Shown here: piece by piece, positions 26,008-36,026 of the stretch | Layout of the letters: each line of letters begins with the position of its first letter | Numbering within the stretch: position 1 is the stretch's first letter | Origin: Stenotrophomonas bentonitica | GTDB lineage: Bacteria; Pseudomonadota; Gammaproteobacteria; Xanthomonadales; Xanthomonadaceae | Length of the DNA stretch: 64,000 nt | Direction of reading: 5' to 3' | NCBI RefSeq assembly: GCF_002887735.1 | Contig: NZ_PKQP01000001.1 | Span: 496,001-560,000 of the forward strand | Notes under the pieces: generated by a model | What the model was told of the DNA's origin: nothing | The model's database searches: none | What the model saw: only the letters and a program-made list of their open reading frames with translations | Made by a program: the position numbers and the translations under genes

Positions 26008-26925
26008 TCAGTCGCGGTGCCGGCGTGCGGGTTCGGCCGTTTCGGCTGACTCCTGCAGACGCGGCTCGAAGGGATAGAACGCAGCCTGCGGCGCCTGCGT
26101 GGAGAAGCTCGCATTGAGCGCCCCGCCCGCAGCCGGGGCCAGGCTGGACCGCGGCCAGGGCTTGGCCTGCAGGTTGCCGACCTCACCGAACGGGAACTGC
26201 CGCACGGTCGCCGCCGGCATGGCCGGGGTCAACGGCGCCTGGCTGGCAACCGCCCGCTGCGGTTCGGCACTGCGTTCGGCGGCGCTGCCACGCGCGGCCT
26301 GCTGGGTGCGCGTGGCGCTGGCGCTGGCGCGGCGTGCGGTGGCCACGTCCTGGCGGCGGCTGGCCGCCGCCACCGCAGCCGCCGGCACCGCAGCCGCCGG
26401 CACCGCAGCCACGGCGAGTGCCTGTTCGGCGGCAGAGGCTTCGGTAACCGGTGCGGCCGGCAGTTCGGCCTGGCTGGCGATGATGGTGGTCGGCGCCTCC
26501 AGCGGGGCCTGGGCGGGCAGCTGTTCGCGCGTCATGAACATCGCCACCGCGGCCACGGAGGCGGCCAACGCCGCGCCACCGCCCCAGCGTCGCCAGCTGC
26601 CGCGCCGTTGCGCCTGCTCCGGGCCACGCTCCACCCTGGCCTGCATCGCCGGGGCGGGCTCTACGGCCACGGACGCGCGCACACGCTCGGCGAAATCGAC
26701 CGGGGCCGGTGCGCAGGCCTGCCCGCGCAGCACATCGCCCAGCACCTGCCAGCGTTCGTTGCAGCTGGACAAGGCCTCATCGTGTTCCAGCCGACGCAGC
26801 ATGAAGCGCGCTTCATCGGCCGACAGTTCACCATCGATCAGCGAGGACAGCTGCTGACGGTAATGGGCGTCGAATTTATCGGGGGACGCGCCCCGGGAAG
26901 CATCATTGGACATATCGTGGCTCAT
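26008..26925 (-). CDS. rseA: Sigma-E anti-sigma factor, RseA/MucA-like
   Basis: The 305-residue product has a cytoplasmic anti-sigma domain at the N-terminus (about 17-70: LSSLIDGELSADEARFMLRRL, CNERWQVLGDVLRG), one membrane segment (about 114-131) and a long periplasmic Ala/Pro-rich region. It should hold sigma-E at the membrane until envelope stress leads to its proteolysis. The ATG overlaps the rpoE stop by 4 bases. The periplasmic part contains a VPAAA repeat coded by a 15-bp tandem repeat (26371-26410), making it longer than typical RseA. Confidence 0.88.
   Translation of the reverse strand: MSHDMSNDASRGASPDKFDAHYRQQLSSLIDGELSADEARFMLRRLEHDEALSSCNERWQVLGDVLRGQACAPAPVDFAERVRASVAVEPAPAMQARVERGPEQAQRRGSWRRWGGGAALAASVAAVAMFMTREQLPAQAPLEAPTTIIASQAELPAAPVTEASAAEQALAVAAVPAAAVPAAAVAAASRRQDVATARRASASATRTQQAARGSAAERSAEPQRAVASQAPLTPAMPAATVRQFPFGEVGNLQAKPWPRSSLAPAAGGALNASFSTQAPQAAFYPFEPRLQESAETAEPARRHRD
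26371..26410. repeat. 15-bp tandem repeat inside rseA
   Basis: Unit CACCGCAGCCGCCGG occurs at 26371-26385 and 26386-26400 with a partial third copy to 26410. It is in frame and encodes the VPAAA repeat. Confidence 0.9.
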
Positions 26926-27542
26926 GCGCGGCTCTTCTCGCGGTTCGCGCTGCCCACATCGAGCAGCGGCCGAAGTTCAGTGTCGATCGCCTCGCGGGCA
27001 CGGAAAATCCGCGACCGCACGGTGCCGATCGGGCACCCCATCTTCTGCGCGATTTCGTCGTAGCTCAGGCCCTCCACCTCGCGCATGGTGATGGCTGACC
27101 GCAGTTCTTCAGGCAGCGCGGACACTGCCTTCATCACCGTCTGTTCCAGTTCCTGCCGCATCAACTCGCGTTCGGGCGTGTCGGTGTCGCGCAGGCGGGT
27201 GCCGCTGTCGTACTGCTCGGCGTCCCCGATTTCGATGTCATCGGTGGGCGGGCGGCGGTTGTGCGCGGCGAGATGGTTCTTGGCAGTGTTCACGGCAATC
27301 CTGTGCAGCCAGGTATAGAACTGGGCGTCGCCGCGGAAACTGCCGATCGCGCGGTACGCGCGGACGAACGTGTCCTGGGCGACGTCCTGACATTCACTCC
27401 AGTCCGCGATGTAGCGCCCGATCAGCGCGATGACCCGATGCTGGTACTTGCGCACCAGGACATCGAACGCCGCGCTCTCGCCACGCTGCACACGTCGGAC
27501 CAGCTCCAGGTCCAGCTCCTGTGGTGTTTCAACCTCGGCCAT
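26922..27542 (-). CDS. rpoE: RNA polymerase sigma factor RpoE (sigma-E, AlgU/MucU type)
   Basis: The 206-residue ECF sigma factor starts MAEVETPQELDLELVRRVQ and has region 2 (AFDVLVRKYQHRVIALIGRYI, QDVAQDTFVRAYRAIGSFRG, FYTWLHRIAVNTAKNHL) and region 4 (LPEELRSAITMREVEGLSYDEIAQKMGCPIGTVRSRIFRAR). It directs the extracytoplasmic stress response. The start at 27542 follows family alignment; an upstream in-frame start at 27677 would lie before the predicted promoter. AGGAG sits about 13 bases upstream. It is the first gene of rpoE-rseA-mucD. Confidence 0.96.
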   Translation of the reverse strand: MAEVETPQELDLELVRRVQRGESAAFDVLVRKYQHRVIALIGRYIADWSECQDVAQDTFVRAYRAIGSFRGDAQFYTWLHRIAVNTAKNHLAAHNRRPPTDDIEIGDAEQYDSGTRLRDTDTPERELMRQELEQTVMKAVSALPEELRSAITMREVEGLSYDEIAQKMGCPIGTVRSRIFRAREAIDTELRPLLDVGSANREKSRA

Positions 27543-27582
27543 GGGGGGCCGCACTCCTGTCAGCCCAACCGACGTCGGGCAA

Positions 27583-27609
27583 TGAGACTGCCAATCCCGG
27601 GAAAAGTTC
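27583..27609 (-). promoter_or_regulatory. Candidate sigma-E promoter in front of rpoE
   Basis: On the minus strand GAACTT (27609-27604), a perfect sigma-E -35, is followed after exactly 16 bases by TCTCA (27587-27583), a 4/5 match to TCTGA. Initiation would be near 27576, about 33 bases before the ATG. This fits positive autoregulation, as known for rpoE in other gammaproteobacteria. Confidence 0.7.
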
Positions 27610-27779
27610 AGCGCTCGATCACACAGCGCCGCACCAGCTTTTAACCACCGTTCCGTTAAGGTTTCCGATCCAGGCAATGAATCGACGGTATCTCTCCCCA
27701 GCTATAGGGATTTGACGGGGAGGAAACAACCTCTGGATCATAGCCCCCTTCTCCATACACAACCGGATGGAACGTTCCC

Positions 27780-29843
27780 ATGCTCTCAGGCTTCGATGGG
27801 CTCCGCTTCTCGCATTGGCACCCGCAGATCCGTGACGATGGCGTCGTGGTGCTCAGCCTCGACCGCCAGGACAGCAGCGTCAACGCCATGTCGCAGGACG
27901 TGCTGCTCGAACTGGGCGACCTGATCGAGCGGATCGCGATGGACCCGCCCAAGGCGGTGGTGATCCAGTCGATCAAGGCGGCCGGCTTCATTGCCGGGGC
28001 GGACCTGAAGGAATTCCAGGCGTTCGACCGCCGCGGCACCGTCAATGACGCGATCCGCCGTGGCCAGAGCACCTACCAGAAGCTGGCCGAACTGCCCTGC
28101 CCGACCGTGGCGGCGATCCATGGGCATTGCCTGGGCGGCGGCACCGAGCTGGCGCTGGCCTGCCGTTACCGCGTGGCCTCCAATGATCCGTCCACCCGGA
28201 TCGGCCTGCCGGAAACCCAGCTGGGCATCTTCCCGGGCTGGGGCGGCAGCTCGCGCCTGCCGCAGCTGGTCGGCGCGCCGGCGGCGATGGACATGATGCT
28301 GACCGGCCGCAATCTGTCGGCCTCGGCCGCGCGCAACATCGGCCTGGTCGACAAGGTCGTCGCGCCCGCCGTGCTGCTCGATACCGCGGTCTCGCTCGCA
28401 CTGAAGGGCACCACCCGCCCGTTCAAGCAGCGCGCGACGGCGTGGATCACCAACACCTGGCTGGCGCGCAGGCTGCTCGCCCCGCAGATGGCCAAGCAGG
28501 TCGCCCGCAAGGCGCGCAAGGAGCACTACCCGGCGCCGTACGCGCTGATCAACACCTGGGCGCGCACCGGTGGCAGCCCGATCCAGACCCGCCTGGATGC
28601 CGAGCGCCGCGCGGTGGTCAAGCTGGCCGGCACGCCGACCGCACGCAACCTGATCCGCATCTTCTTCCTGACCGAACGCCTGAAGGCCCTGGGTGGCAAG
28701 GACCATGGCATCCAGCACGTGCACGTGGTCGGTGCCGGCGTGATGGGCGGTGACATCGCCGCGTGGTCGGCCTACAAGGGCTTCAACGTGACCCTGCAGG
28801 ATCGCGAGCAGCGCTTCATCGATCCGGCCATGGAACGCGCGCAGGCGTTGTTCGCCAAGCGGGTGAAGGACGAGAGCAAGCGCCCGGCCGTGGCCGCGCG
28901 GTTGAAGGCCGATCTCGCGGGCGAGGGCGTGGCGCTGGCCGATCTGGTGATCGAAGCGATCATCGAAAATCCGGAAGCGAAGCGTGATCTGTACCAGTCG
29001 CTGGAGCCGAAGATGAAGGCCGATGCGCTGCTGACCACCAACACCTCCTCGATCCCGCTGGACGAACTGCGCGACCACATCCAGCGCCCGGCGCAGTTTG
29101 CCGGCCTGCATTACTTCAACCCGGTCGCGCAGATGCCGCTGGTGGAAATCATCCATCACGACGGCATGGCCCCGGAAACCGAGCGTCGCCTGGCCTCGTT
29201 CTGCAAGGCACTGGGCAAATTCCCGGTGCCGGTCGCCGGTACCCCTGGCTTCCTGGTCAACCGCGTGCTGTTCCCGTACATGCTCGAAGCCGCCACCGCC
29301 TATGCCGAAGGCGTGCCCGGGCCGGTGCTGGACAAGGCCGCGGTCAAGTTCGGCATGCCGATGGGCCCGATCGAACTGCTCGATACCGTCGGTCTGGACG
29401 TGGCCGCAGGCGTGGGCAAGGAACTGGCGCCCTTTCTGGGGCTGCAGGTGCCGGCTGCCCTGGCGACGGTGGAACAGGGCAAGCGCGGCAAGAAGGACGG
29501 GCAGGGCCTGTACAAGTGGGAGAACGGCCGGGCGCAGAAGCCGGACGTCCCCGCCAACTACGAGATCCCGGCCGATCTGGAAGACCGCCTGATCCTGCCG
29601 CTGCTCAACGAAGCGGTGGCCTGCCTGCACGACGGCGTGGTCGCCGATGCGGACCTGCTCGATGCCGGCGTGATCTTCGGCACCGGCTTCGCCCCGTTCC
29701 GCGGCGGCCCGATCCAGTACATCCGCGCCACCGGTGCCGATGTGCTGGTCGAACGCCTCAAGGTGCTGCAGCAGCGCTACGGCGATCGCTTCGCCCCGCG
29801 CCCGGGATGGGACTCGCCGGTACTGCGTGAGCCCGTGATCTGA
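27780..29843 (+). CDS. Bifunctional enoyl-CoA hydratase/3-hydroxyacyl-CoA dehydrogenase (FadJ/FadB-like)
   Basis: The 687-residue product joins an N-terminal crotonase domain (about 10-200; FIAGADLKEF oxyanion region, active-site Glu123 in GGGTELALACRY and Glu145 in GLPETQLGIFPGWGG) to a 3-hydroxyacyl-CoA dehydrogenase (NAD motif VVGAGVMGGDIA near 320, FNPVAQMPLVEIIHH, C-terminal domain GFLVNRVLFPYMLEA). It carries out the second and third steps of fatty-acid beta-oxidation as the alpha subunit. No thiolase partner lies next to it; the thiolase at 328 is far away. The ATG is preceded by the palindrome GGAACGTTCC. It is divergent from rpoE across 237 bp. Confidence 0.92.
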   Translation: MLSGFDGLRFSHWHPQIRDDGVVVLSLDRQDSSVNAMSQDVLLELGDLIERIAMDPPKAVVIQSIKAAGFIAGADLKEFQAFDRRGTVNDAIRRGQSTYQKLAELPCPTVAAIHGHCLGGGTELALACRYRVASNDPSTRIGLPETQLGIFPGWGGSSRLPQLVGAPAAMDMMLTGRNLSASAARNIGLVDKVVAPAVLLDTAVSLALKGTTRPFKQRATAWITNTWLARRLLAPQMAKQVARKARKEHYPAPYALINTWARTGGSPIQTRLDAERRAVVKLAGTPTARNLIRIFFLTERLKALGGKDHGIQHVHVVGAGVMGGDIAAWSAYKGFNVTLQDREQRFIDPAMERAQALFAKRVKDESKRPAVAARLKADLAGEGVALADLVIEAIIENPEAKRDLYQSLEPKMKADALLTTNTSSIPLDELRDHIQRPAQFAGLHYFNPVAQMPLVEIIHHDGMAPETERRLASFCKALGKFPVPVAGTPGFLVNRVLFPYMLEAATAYAEGVPGPVLDKAAVKFGMPMGPIELLDTVGLDVAAGVGKELAPFLGLQVPAALATVEQGKRGKKDGQGLYKWENGRAQKPDVPANYEIPADLEDRLILPLLNEAVACLHDGVVADADLLDAGVIFGTGFAPFRGGPIQYIRATGADVLVERLKVLQQRYGDRFAPRPGWDSPVLREPVI

Positions 29844-30002
29844 GGCGCGATGATGTGATGTGACGACGCCACCGTGAGGTGGCGTTGTCGTTTGTGCTGC
29901 CATCCCTGTGCGACCAGAACAACCTGTTACCGATACAGGCCTCCCGCCCCCACACCCCGCATGCGATCCTCCCGCTCTGTCCCCGCCAGCGAGACCGCCC
30001 GC

Positions 30003-30866
30003 ATGACGACCATCATCGCCCCCCGCATCCATGACATCGGTGGCCTGCAGGTACGCCGCGCCGTGCCGACCCTGCAGGCGCGCAGCGTGGGTCCGTTCGT
30101 CTTCGTCGACCAGATGGGCCCGGCCGTGCTCTCCCCCGGCACCGGCATCGACGTGCGCCCGCATCCGCATATCGGCCTGGCCACCGTCACCTTCCTGTGG
30201 TCCGGCGCCATCGGCCACCGCGACACGCTCGGCTCGGACCAGGTGATCCGCCCCGGCGACGTCAACTGGATGACCGCCGGCCGCGGCATCGCCCATTCCG
30301 AACGCACGCCCGCCGTCGAACGCGAGCACGACCATCCGCTGCACGGCATGCAGACCTGGCTCGCGCTGCCGAAGCAGTTTGAAGAGACCGATCCCGCGTT
30401 CTACCACCATGCCGCCGCCACCCTGCCCCAGCAGCGCCGCAAGGGGGCCTGGCTGCGTGTCATCGCCGGCCGCGCGTACGGCGAAGAATCGCCGGTCAAG
30501 GTCTTCGCCGATACCCTCAACGTTGCCATCGATCTGGATGCCGATGCGGAAATCGATCTCGATACCGGCCACGCCGAGCGCTCGCTCTACATCCTGGAAG
30601 GCCAGGCCCAGCTCGATGGCGTGGATGTTCCCGCCCAGCACCTGATCATTCCCGAGCCCGGTGCCCGCGGCCGCCTGCGCGCCAAGACCCCGATCAAGGC
30701 GATGCTGATGGGCGGCGAACCGCTGGATGGCCCGCGCCACCTGTGGTGGAACTTCGTGTCCAGCTCCACCGAGCGTATCGAGCAGGCCAAGCACGACTGG
30801 GAATCCGGGCGTTTCGGCACCATCCCCGGCGACGACAAAGAGTTCATTCCGCTGCCCACGTACTGA
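30003..30866 (+). CDS. Pirin family protein
   Basis: The 287-residue product has the bicupin metal site of pirins: RPHPHIGLATVTFLWSG and the later His/Glu in GRGIAHSERTP. Bacterial pirins may be quercetin-like dioxygenases or redox sensors; the substrate is unknown. The start at 30003 (MTTIIAPRIHDIGG) is preferred because the upstream frame to 29874 is Arg/Cys-rich and non-homologous. A second pirin lies at 32519. Confidence 0.9.
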   Translation: MTTIIAPRIHDIGGLQVRRAVPTLQARSVGPFVFVDQMGPAVLSPGTGIDVRPHPHIGLATVTFLWSGAIGHRDTLGSDQVIRPGDVNWMTAGRGIAHSERTPAVEREHDHPLHGMQTWLALPKQFEETDPAFYHHAAATLPQQRRKGAWLRVIAGRAYGEESPVKVFADTLNVAIDLDADAEIDLDTGHAERSLYILEGQAQLDGVDVPAQHLIIPEPGARGRLRAKTPIKAMLMGGEPLDGPRHLWWNFVSSSTERIEQAKHDWESGRFGTIPGDDKEFIPLPTY

Positions 30867-30979
30867 CCCGCGCACCGCCATCGACCGTTCGTCGGGTATT
30901 GACGCCATCGTCACCCCGATGAACCCCGATTCAGCTACGTTGCGCCTGCCCACCCCGGGCATACACGTGGAGCACGTCG

Positions 30980-31702
30980 ATGAGCATGGGCAAACGTCTG
31001 GCCGCCGAGTTCCTGGGCACGTTCTGGTTGGTATTGGGTGGGTGTGGCAGCGCCGTGCTGGCCGCCACGTTCGGCGGCGATGGCAATCCGCTGGGGATCG
31101 GCTTTCTGGGCGTCGCGCTGGCCTTCGGCCTGACCGTGCTGACCGGCGCCTATGCGTTCGGTCACGTGTCCGGCGCGCACTTCAATCCGGCGGTCAGTGT
31201 CGGCCTGTGGGCTGGCGGCCGCTTCCCCGCGCGCGAGCTGCTTCCCTACATCGTGGCGCAGGTGCTGGGCGGCGCATTGGCCGGCTTCATCCTGCTGCAG
31301 ATCGCCTCCGGCGCGCCCGGTTTCCAGATCGATGGCAGCCAGGCCGGCGCATTCGCCAGCAACGGCTATGGCGCACTTTCGCCGGGGGGCTACAGCGTCG
31401 CCGCCGCCGCCCTCTGCGAAGTGGTGCTCACCGCGTTCTTCCTGATCGTGATCATGGGCTCCACCCACGGCAACGCACCGGCCGGCTTCGCCCCGATCGC
31501 CATCGGCCTGGCCTTGACCCTGATTCACCTGATCAGCATTCCGGTGACCAACACCTCGGTCAATCCGGCGCGCTCCACTGCCGTGGCCCTGTTCGCCGGC
31601 AGCGGCGCGCTCAGCCAGCTCTGGTTGTTCTGGCTGGCTCCGCTGCTGGGCGGGCTGATCGGCGGCACTCTCTACAAGTGGATGGGCACCGCGCCGCGCT
31701 GA
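30980..31702 (+). CDS. aqpZ: Aquaporin Z
   Basis: The 240-residue product is a six-helix MIP channel with both NPA boxes: HFNPAVS (69-71) and SVNPARS. The selectivity filter looks water-specific: a His in [13 protein letters not shown] and the Arg after the second NPA. It allows rapid osmotic water flow through the inner membrane. The start is followed by [17 protein letters not shown], typical of AqpZ. A GC hairpin without a T-run (31711-31735) follows the stop. Confidence 0.96.
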   Translation: MSMGKRLAAEFLGTFWLVLGGCGSAVLAATFGGDGNPLGIGFLGVALAFGLTVLTGAYAFGHVSGAHFNPAVSVGLWAGGRFPARELLPYIVAQVLGGALAGFILLQIASGAPGFQIDGSQAGAFASNGYGALSPGGYSVAAAALCEVVLTAFFLIVIMGSTHGNAPAGFAPIAIGLALTLIHLISIPVTNTSVNPARSTAVALFAGSGALSQLWLFWLAPLLGGLIGGTLYKWMGTAPR

Positions 31703-31932
31703 TGCTCAGGGCCGGGCGGGCAACCCCTGCCCGGCCGCTGACAAAGGAATCAACTGAAACCGTTATTTGTACACTGAGTCACATTCCGTTAAGGTCCCGA
31801 GCACTCGTCCGACACTGACGGCAGCGAGTCATCCGGTACGCGCGCGGGGAATGCGCCACCACGGCCAGGGGTGTCGACGGCCACCGGAACGCCTGTCAGC
31901 GACGGACGCGATCATCGACCTTGGGGGAATGC

Positions 31933-32394
31933 ATGAACGTCCTGCGCGCTGTTGTGTGTGTGTGTCTGCTGGTGTCTGCCGGCGCCGTCGCGGCGCAAGC
32001 GACCAGCGAATGTCCGTCCCTGCCCGCCAGCAGCGGCCTGAACTGGCAGCAACTGGCCCAGCGGGACCTGATCCTGTGCAGGGCCAGCACCGCCGATGGG
32101 CGTGAAGTGCTCAGCCTGACCTTGAGCGCACGCAATCCGGAGCTGCCGTTGAACCGTGCGCTGCGCCAGGAAAAAGGCAGCTTCGCCGGTGAAACCCTGT
32201 ACTGGTACCAGCCCGACCTGGGCGGCCAGAAGCCGCCGGGGTATGAAACCCGCCGCATCACCGTGGTCAAGTTCGACAGGAACCGCTTTGCCCAGATCGC
32301 GCTGTATGCCGGTGACGCCAGCGAACTCGGCTCGCTGCAATTGTTGGCGCAGGGCATGAGCCTGACGCCCTCGGCCGTCGCCGCCGGGCGCTGA
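31933..32394 (+). CDS. Small secreted protein, unknown
   Basis: A 153-residue product with a Sec signal peptide (MNVLRAVVCVCLLVSAGAVAA, cleavage near residue 23) and a mature region with two Cys (TSECPSL and LILCRAS), probably a disulfide-bonded periplasmic domain rich in strands. No family recognised. ATG 31933 was chosen over a TTG four codons upstream; GGGGGAA lies before it. The 230 bases upstream may carry its promoter but no clear boxes stand out. Confidence 0.7.
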   Translation: MNVLRAVVCVCLLVSAGAVAAQATSECPSLPASSGLNWQQLAQRDLILCRASTADGREVLSLTLSARNPELPLNRALRQEKGSFAGETLYWYQPDLGGQKPPGYETRRITVVKFDRNRFAQIALYAGDASELGSLQLLAQGMSLTPSAVAAGR

Positions 32395-32438
32395 GCACGA
32401 GGCCGGGACGGTGCACCGCACTCATCCCGCCATTCACG

Positions 32439-32463
32439 GTAACGCCGGCCGCTGGCCGGCGCC
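32439..32463. repeat. GC palindrome resembling a degenerate SMAG-type REP
   Basis: A perfect 8-bp stem CGCCGGCC / GGCCGGCG (32443-32450, 32454-32461) with a GCT loop follows GTAA, one base away from the GTAG head of SMAG elements. It lies between two convergent genes. Confidence 0.5.
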
Positions 32464-32518
32464 TCCCACACCGTCAGGTGTCCTGCGTTTGTCGGCCAGC
32501 GAGCGGTGCCAACGCCCC

Positions 32519-33370
32519 TCAGAAGCGGCCTTCCTGGAAATCCACGAAGGCCTGCATCAGCTCCTGCTTGGTGTTCATCACGAACGGCCCATGCCGCATG
32601 ACCGGCTCGCGCAGCGGCCGGCCCGCCACCAGGATCAGGCGCGCCCCGGTTTCACCGGCACGCAGGACCAGCTGCTCGCCGCCGCCCAGCACCGCCATTT
32701 CCTGGCGGGCTACCGGACGCGCATCGTCGCCTTCGCCGATCTCCAGCCCGCCTTCGAACACATAGGCGAACGCGTTATGGCCATCGGGCAGCGCGTAGCT
32801 CCAGCCCGCGCCGGCATCCAGCGTGATGTCCAGGTACACCGGATCGGTGGCCGGCTGCACGATCGGCCCGACCGTGTCGCCCACCTGGCCGGCGATGACC
32901 TTCACCTGCACGCCCCCGGCCGGTGCCGTCACCGGAATATGGTCCGGCGCGAACTCCTGGTACTTGGGCTCGGTCATCTTCTCGCGCGCGGGCAGGTTCA
33001 CCCACAGCTGGAAGCCGCGCATCTGCCCCGATTCCTGCTCGGGCATCTCCGAGTGGATCAGGCCGCGGCCGGCGGTCATCCACTGCACGCTGCCCGGCGT
33101 GAGCAGGCCCTCGTTGCCATGGTTGTCCTTGTGCCGCATGCGGCCATCGAGCATGTAGGTGACGGTCTCGAACCCACGATGCGGATGGCTGGGGAAGCCG
33201 GCGATGTAGTCCTCGGCGCGGTCCGTGCCGAATTCATCCAGCAGCAGGAACGGGTCCAGGTCGGGCAGCGAGGGGCCGCCGATCACGCGCGTCAGGCGCA
33301 CGCCGGCGCCATCGGAGGTGGCCATGCCACGGATGGTGCGCAGCACGCGCAGCGGGGTTGGGCTGCTCAT
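32519..33370 (-). CDS. Pirin family protein (second)
   Basis: The 283-residue product has the pirin metal site FPSHPHRGFETVTYMLDG and GRGLIHSEMP, then the C-terminal cupin (RMRGFQLWVNLPAREKM). It differs clearly from the pirin at 30003 and belongs to the YhaK/YhhW-like general pirin group (quercetinase-like). The start at 33370 (MSSPTPLRVLRTIRGM) fits the family. It is divergent from cstA. Confidence 0.9.
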   Translation of the reverse strand: MSSPTPLRVLRTIRGMATSDGAGVRLTRVIGGPSLPDLDPFLLLDEFGTDRAEDYIAGFPSHPHRGFETVTYMLDGRMRHKDNHGNEGLLTPGSVQWMTAGRGLIHSEMPEQESGQMRGFQLWVNLPAREKMTEPKYQEFAPDHIPVTAPAGGVQVKVIAGQVGDTVGPIVQPATDPVYLDITLDAGAGWSYALPDGHNAFAYVFEGGLEIGEGDDARPVARQEMAVLGGGEQLVLRAGETGARLILVAGRPLREPVMRHGPFVMNTKQELMQAFVDFQEGRF

Positions 33371-33597
33371 GATGACTCCAGGATCGGTGAACTGCCTACA
33401 AGATGGGCGCGCCGGCCCTGCCGGCCAACCGCCACGCCCGCAACCGATTGTTCCAAGCGTGGTGTTCCGATGGCGTGCACGGGCACGCACCGCGCCCACC
33501 CTACGACCAAAGTACTAGCGGCAAGCCCCCGCCATTGCATTGACCCCGTCAGTGCCAAGGCGGACTCTTACGACGATCTCCAGGGAGACGCAATCTC

Positions 33598-35679
33598 ATG
33601 AAAGGTTTTTCGAAACTGGGTTGGGCAGTCATCGCACTGCTCGGCGCCTTCTGTCTAGGCACCGTCGCACTGCGCCGCGGTGAACCCATCAATGCGCTGT
33701 GGATCGTCGTCGCTGCGGTCTCCATCTATCTCATCGCCTATCGCTTCTACAGCCTGTTCATCGCCGACAAGGTGATGCAGCTCGATCCGACCCGGGCCAC
33801 GCCCGCGGTGATCAACAACGACGGTCTGGATTACGTTCCGACCAACAAGCACGTACTGTTCGGCCACCACTTCGCCGCCATCGCCGGTGCAGGCCCGCTG
33901 GTCGGCCCGGTGCTGGCCGCGCAGATGGGCTACCTGCCCGGCCTGCTCTGGCTGGTGGTGGGCGTGGTCGTGGCCGGCGCGGTGCAGGATTTCATGATCC
34001 TGTTCCTCTCCAGCCGCCGCAACGGCCGCTCGCTCGGTGACCTGGTGCGTGAGGAAATGGGGCCGGTGCCCGGCACCATCGCCCTGTTCGGTGCCTTCCT
34101 GATCATGATCATCATCCTGGCGGTGCTGGCGATGGTGGTGGTCAAGGCGCTGGCCGAAAGCCCCTGGGGCATGTTCACGGTCATCGCGACGATGCCGATC
34201 GCGATCCTGATGGGCGTGTACATGCGCTACATCCGCCCGGGCAAGATCGGTGAGATCTCCGTGGTCGGTCTGATCCTGCTGCTCGCCGCGATCTGGTTCG
34301 GTGGCAAGGTCGCCGCCGACCCGGTCTGGGGCCCGGCCTTCACCTTCACCGGTATCCAGATCACCTGGATGCTGATCGGCTACGGCTTCGTCGCCTCGGT
34401 GCTGCCGGTCTGGCTGCTGCTGGCCCCGCGCGATTACCTCTCCACCTTCCTCAAGATCGGCACCATCGTGGCGCTGGCGATCGGCATCCTGATCGTCATG
34501 CCCGAGCTGAAGATGCCGGCGCTGACCCAGTTCGCCGCCAGCGGCGACGGCCCGGTCTGGAAGGGCGGGATGTTCCCGTTCCTGTTCATCACCATCGCCT
34601 GTGGCGCGGTCTCCGGTTTCCACGCTCTGATCGCTTCGGGCACGACGCCGAAGCTGCTCGCCAATGAGCGCCACATGCGCTACATCGGCTACGGCGGCAT
34701 GCTGATGGAATCGTTCGTCGCGGTGATGGCGCTGGTAGCCGCCTCGATCATCGACCCGGGCATCTACTTCGCCATGAACGCGCCGGCCGCCGTGATCGGC
34801 CCGGATGCGGTCTCCGCTGCGGCCTATATCAGCAACACGTGGGGCTTCATCATCACCCCCGAGCAGCTGGAGGCCACGGCCGCGGCGATCGGCGAGCCGA
34901 CCATCCTGCACCGCGCCGGTGGCGCACCGACGTTGGCGGTGGGCATCGCGCAGATCCTGCACGAGGCGATCCCGAGCGGCAGCAACGCGATGATGGCGTT
35001 CTGGTATCACTTCGCGATCCTGTTCGAAGCCTTGTTCATCCTCACCGCGGTCGACGCCGGTACCCGTGCCGGTCGCTTCATGCTGCAGGACCTGCTGGGC
35101 AACTTCATCCCGGCCCTGAAGAAGACCGAATCGTGGACGGCCAACATCATCGCCACCGCCGGTTGCGTGGCGCTGTGGGGCTACCTGCTTTATACGGGCG
35201 TGGTCGATCCCTTCGGCGGCATCCAGACCCTGTGGCCGCTGTTCGGCATCTCCAACCAGATGCTGGCCGGTATCGCGCTGATGCTGGGTACCGTGGTCCT
35301 GTTCAAGATGAAGCGTGACCGCTTCGCCTGGGTCACTGGTGTGCCGGCGGTGTGGCTGCTGATCTGCACCACCTATGCAGGGCTGATCAAGATCTTCGAC
35401 AAGAACCCGGCGCAGGGCTTCCTGGCCCAGGCGCACAAGTACCAGGACGCGATCGCCACCGGCACCCTGACCGCCCCGGCCAAGACCGTCGGCCAGATGC
35501 ACCAGATCGTGGTCAACGCCTACGTCAACACCGGCCTGACCGTGCTGTTCCTGTTCGTGGTGTTCTCGATCCTGTTCTACGCGATCAAGACCATCTTCAT
35601 GGCCCGCCGCACGCCGCAGCGGACCGACAAGGAAACCCCGTACGTGGCGCTGCAGCCGCACCAGATGGCGGACCTGTGA
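33598..35679 (+). CDS. cstA: Carbon starvation protein CstA (peptide/pyruvate transporter)
   Basis: The 693-residue product is a polytopic membrane protein with the CstA N-terminus ([29 protein letters not shown]), the [34 protein letters not shown] block and about 16 membrane segments. CstA-type proteins import pyruvate or small peptides when carbon is scarce. GGGAG lies 12 bases before the ATG. The stop shares a base with the start of the ybdD-like gene. Confidence 0.95.
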   Translation: MKGFSKLGWAVIALLGAFCLGTVALRRGEPINALWIVVAAVSIYLIAYRFYSLFIADKVMQLDPTRATPAVINNDGLDYVPTNKHVLFGHHFAAIAGAGPLVGPVLAAQMGYLPGLLWLVVGVVVAGAVQDFMILFLSSRRNGRSLGDLVREEMGPVPGTIALFGAFLIMIIILAVLAMVVVKALAESPWGMFTVIATMPIAILMGVYMRYIRPGKIGEISVVGLILLLAAIWFGGKVAADPVWGPAFTFTGIQITWMLIGYGFVASVLPVWLLLAPRDYLSTFLKIGTIVALAIGILIVMPELKMPALTQFAASGDGPVWKGGMFPFLFITIACGAVSGFHALIASGTTPKLLANERHMRYIGYGGMLMESFVAVMALVAASIIDPGIYFAMNAPAAVIGPDAVSAAAYISNTWGFIITPEQLEATAAAIGEPTILHRAGGAPTLAVGIAQILHEAIPSGSNAMMAFWYHFAILFEALFILTAVDAGTRAGRFMLQDLLGNFIPALKKTESWTANIIATAGCVALWGYLLYTGVVDPFGGIQTLWPLFGISNQMLAGIALMLGTVVLFKMKRDRFAWVTGVPAVWLLICTTYAGLIKIFDKNPAQGFLAQAHKYQDAIATGTLTAPAKTVGQMHQIVVNAYVNTGLTVLFLFVVFSILFYAIKTIFMARRTPQRTDKETPYVALQPHQMADL

Positions 35680-35903
35680 TGAGCACCGAACTCGTCCCCG
35701 CCGGTCAGTACCAGGCCCACCGCCGCATCTGGCGGCGCCTGGTGCAGACCGCGCGGCTGTGCTGCGGTATTCCCGACTACGACAACTACGTTCGCCACGT
35801 GCTGGAGAAGCATCCGGACCGCGTGCCGATGGACTACAAGACGTTCTTCCGCGAGCGCCAGGAGGCGCGATACAGCGGCAAGAACGGGGGGCGCTGCTGC
35901 TGA
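35679..35903 (+). CDS. YbdD/YjiX family protein (DUF466)
   Basis: A 74-residue product with the DUF466 core [34 protein letters not shown] split over residues 28-62, ending [11 protein letters not shown] with a pair of Cys. This small protein always follows cstA/btsT and supports the transporter in E. coli. Its ATG overlaps the cstA stop (TGATG). A strong terminator follows. Confidence 0.92.
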   Translation: MSTELVPAGQYQAHRRIWRRLVQTARLCCGIPDYDNYVRHVLEKHPDRVPMDYKTFFRERQEARYSGKNGGRCC

Positions 35904-35956
35904 CGCCGCAGGGTGCGCATGGTCCCGGCCGCGGGTTGGGACACAGATGAACAAAC

Positions 35957-35984
35957 GGCGGCGCGAAAGCGCCGCCTTTTTTTT
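35957..35984 (+). terminator. Terminator of cstA-ybdD
   Basis: An 8-bp stem GGCGGCGC (35957-35964) and GCGCCGCC (35969-35976) with a GAAA loop and eight T. Confidence 0.95.
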
Positions 35985-36026
35985 CAGACTGCGATCGACA
36001 CTGCCTGCGGCCGTCCTCAAGCGGAA

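Noticed and set aside
27770..27779. Palindrome GGAACGTTCC just before the beta-oxidation gene as an operator
   Set aside because: A single 10-bp palindrome could be chance; no second site or known regulator supports it.
27786..30962. Minus-strand frame of 1058 codons opposite the beta-oxidation and pirin genes
   Set aside because: Antisense to two well-supported genes, with biased Arg/Gly/Ala/His composition typical of shadows.
31711..31735. Hairpin after aquaporin as a terminator
   Set aside because: A 7-bp GC stem with a long loop and no T-run; too weak to list.
33655..35661. Minus-strand frame of 668 codons opposite cstA
   Set aside because: Composition of His, Asp, Arg and Gln repeats and antisense to a conserved transporter.
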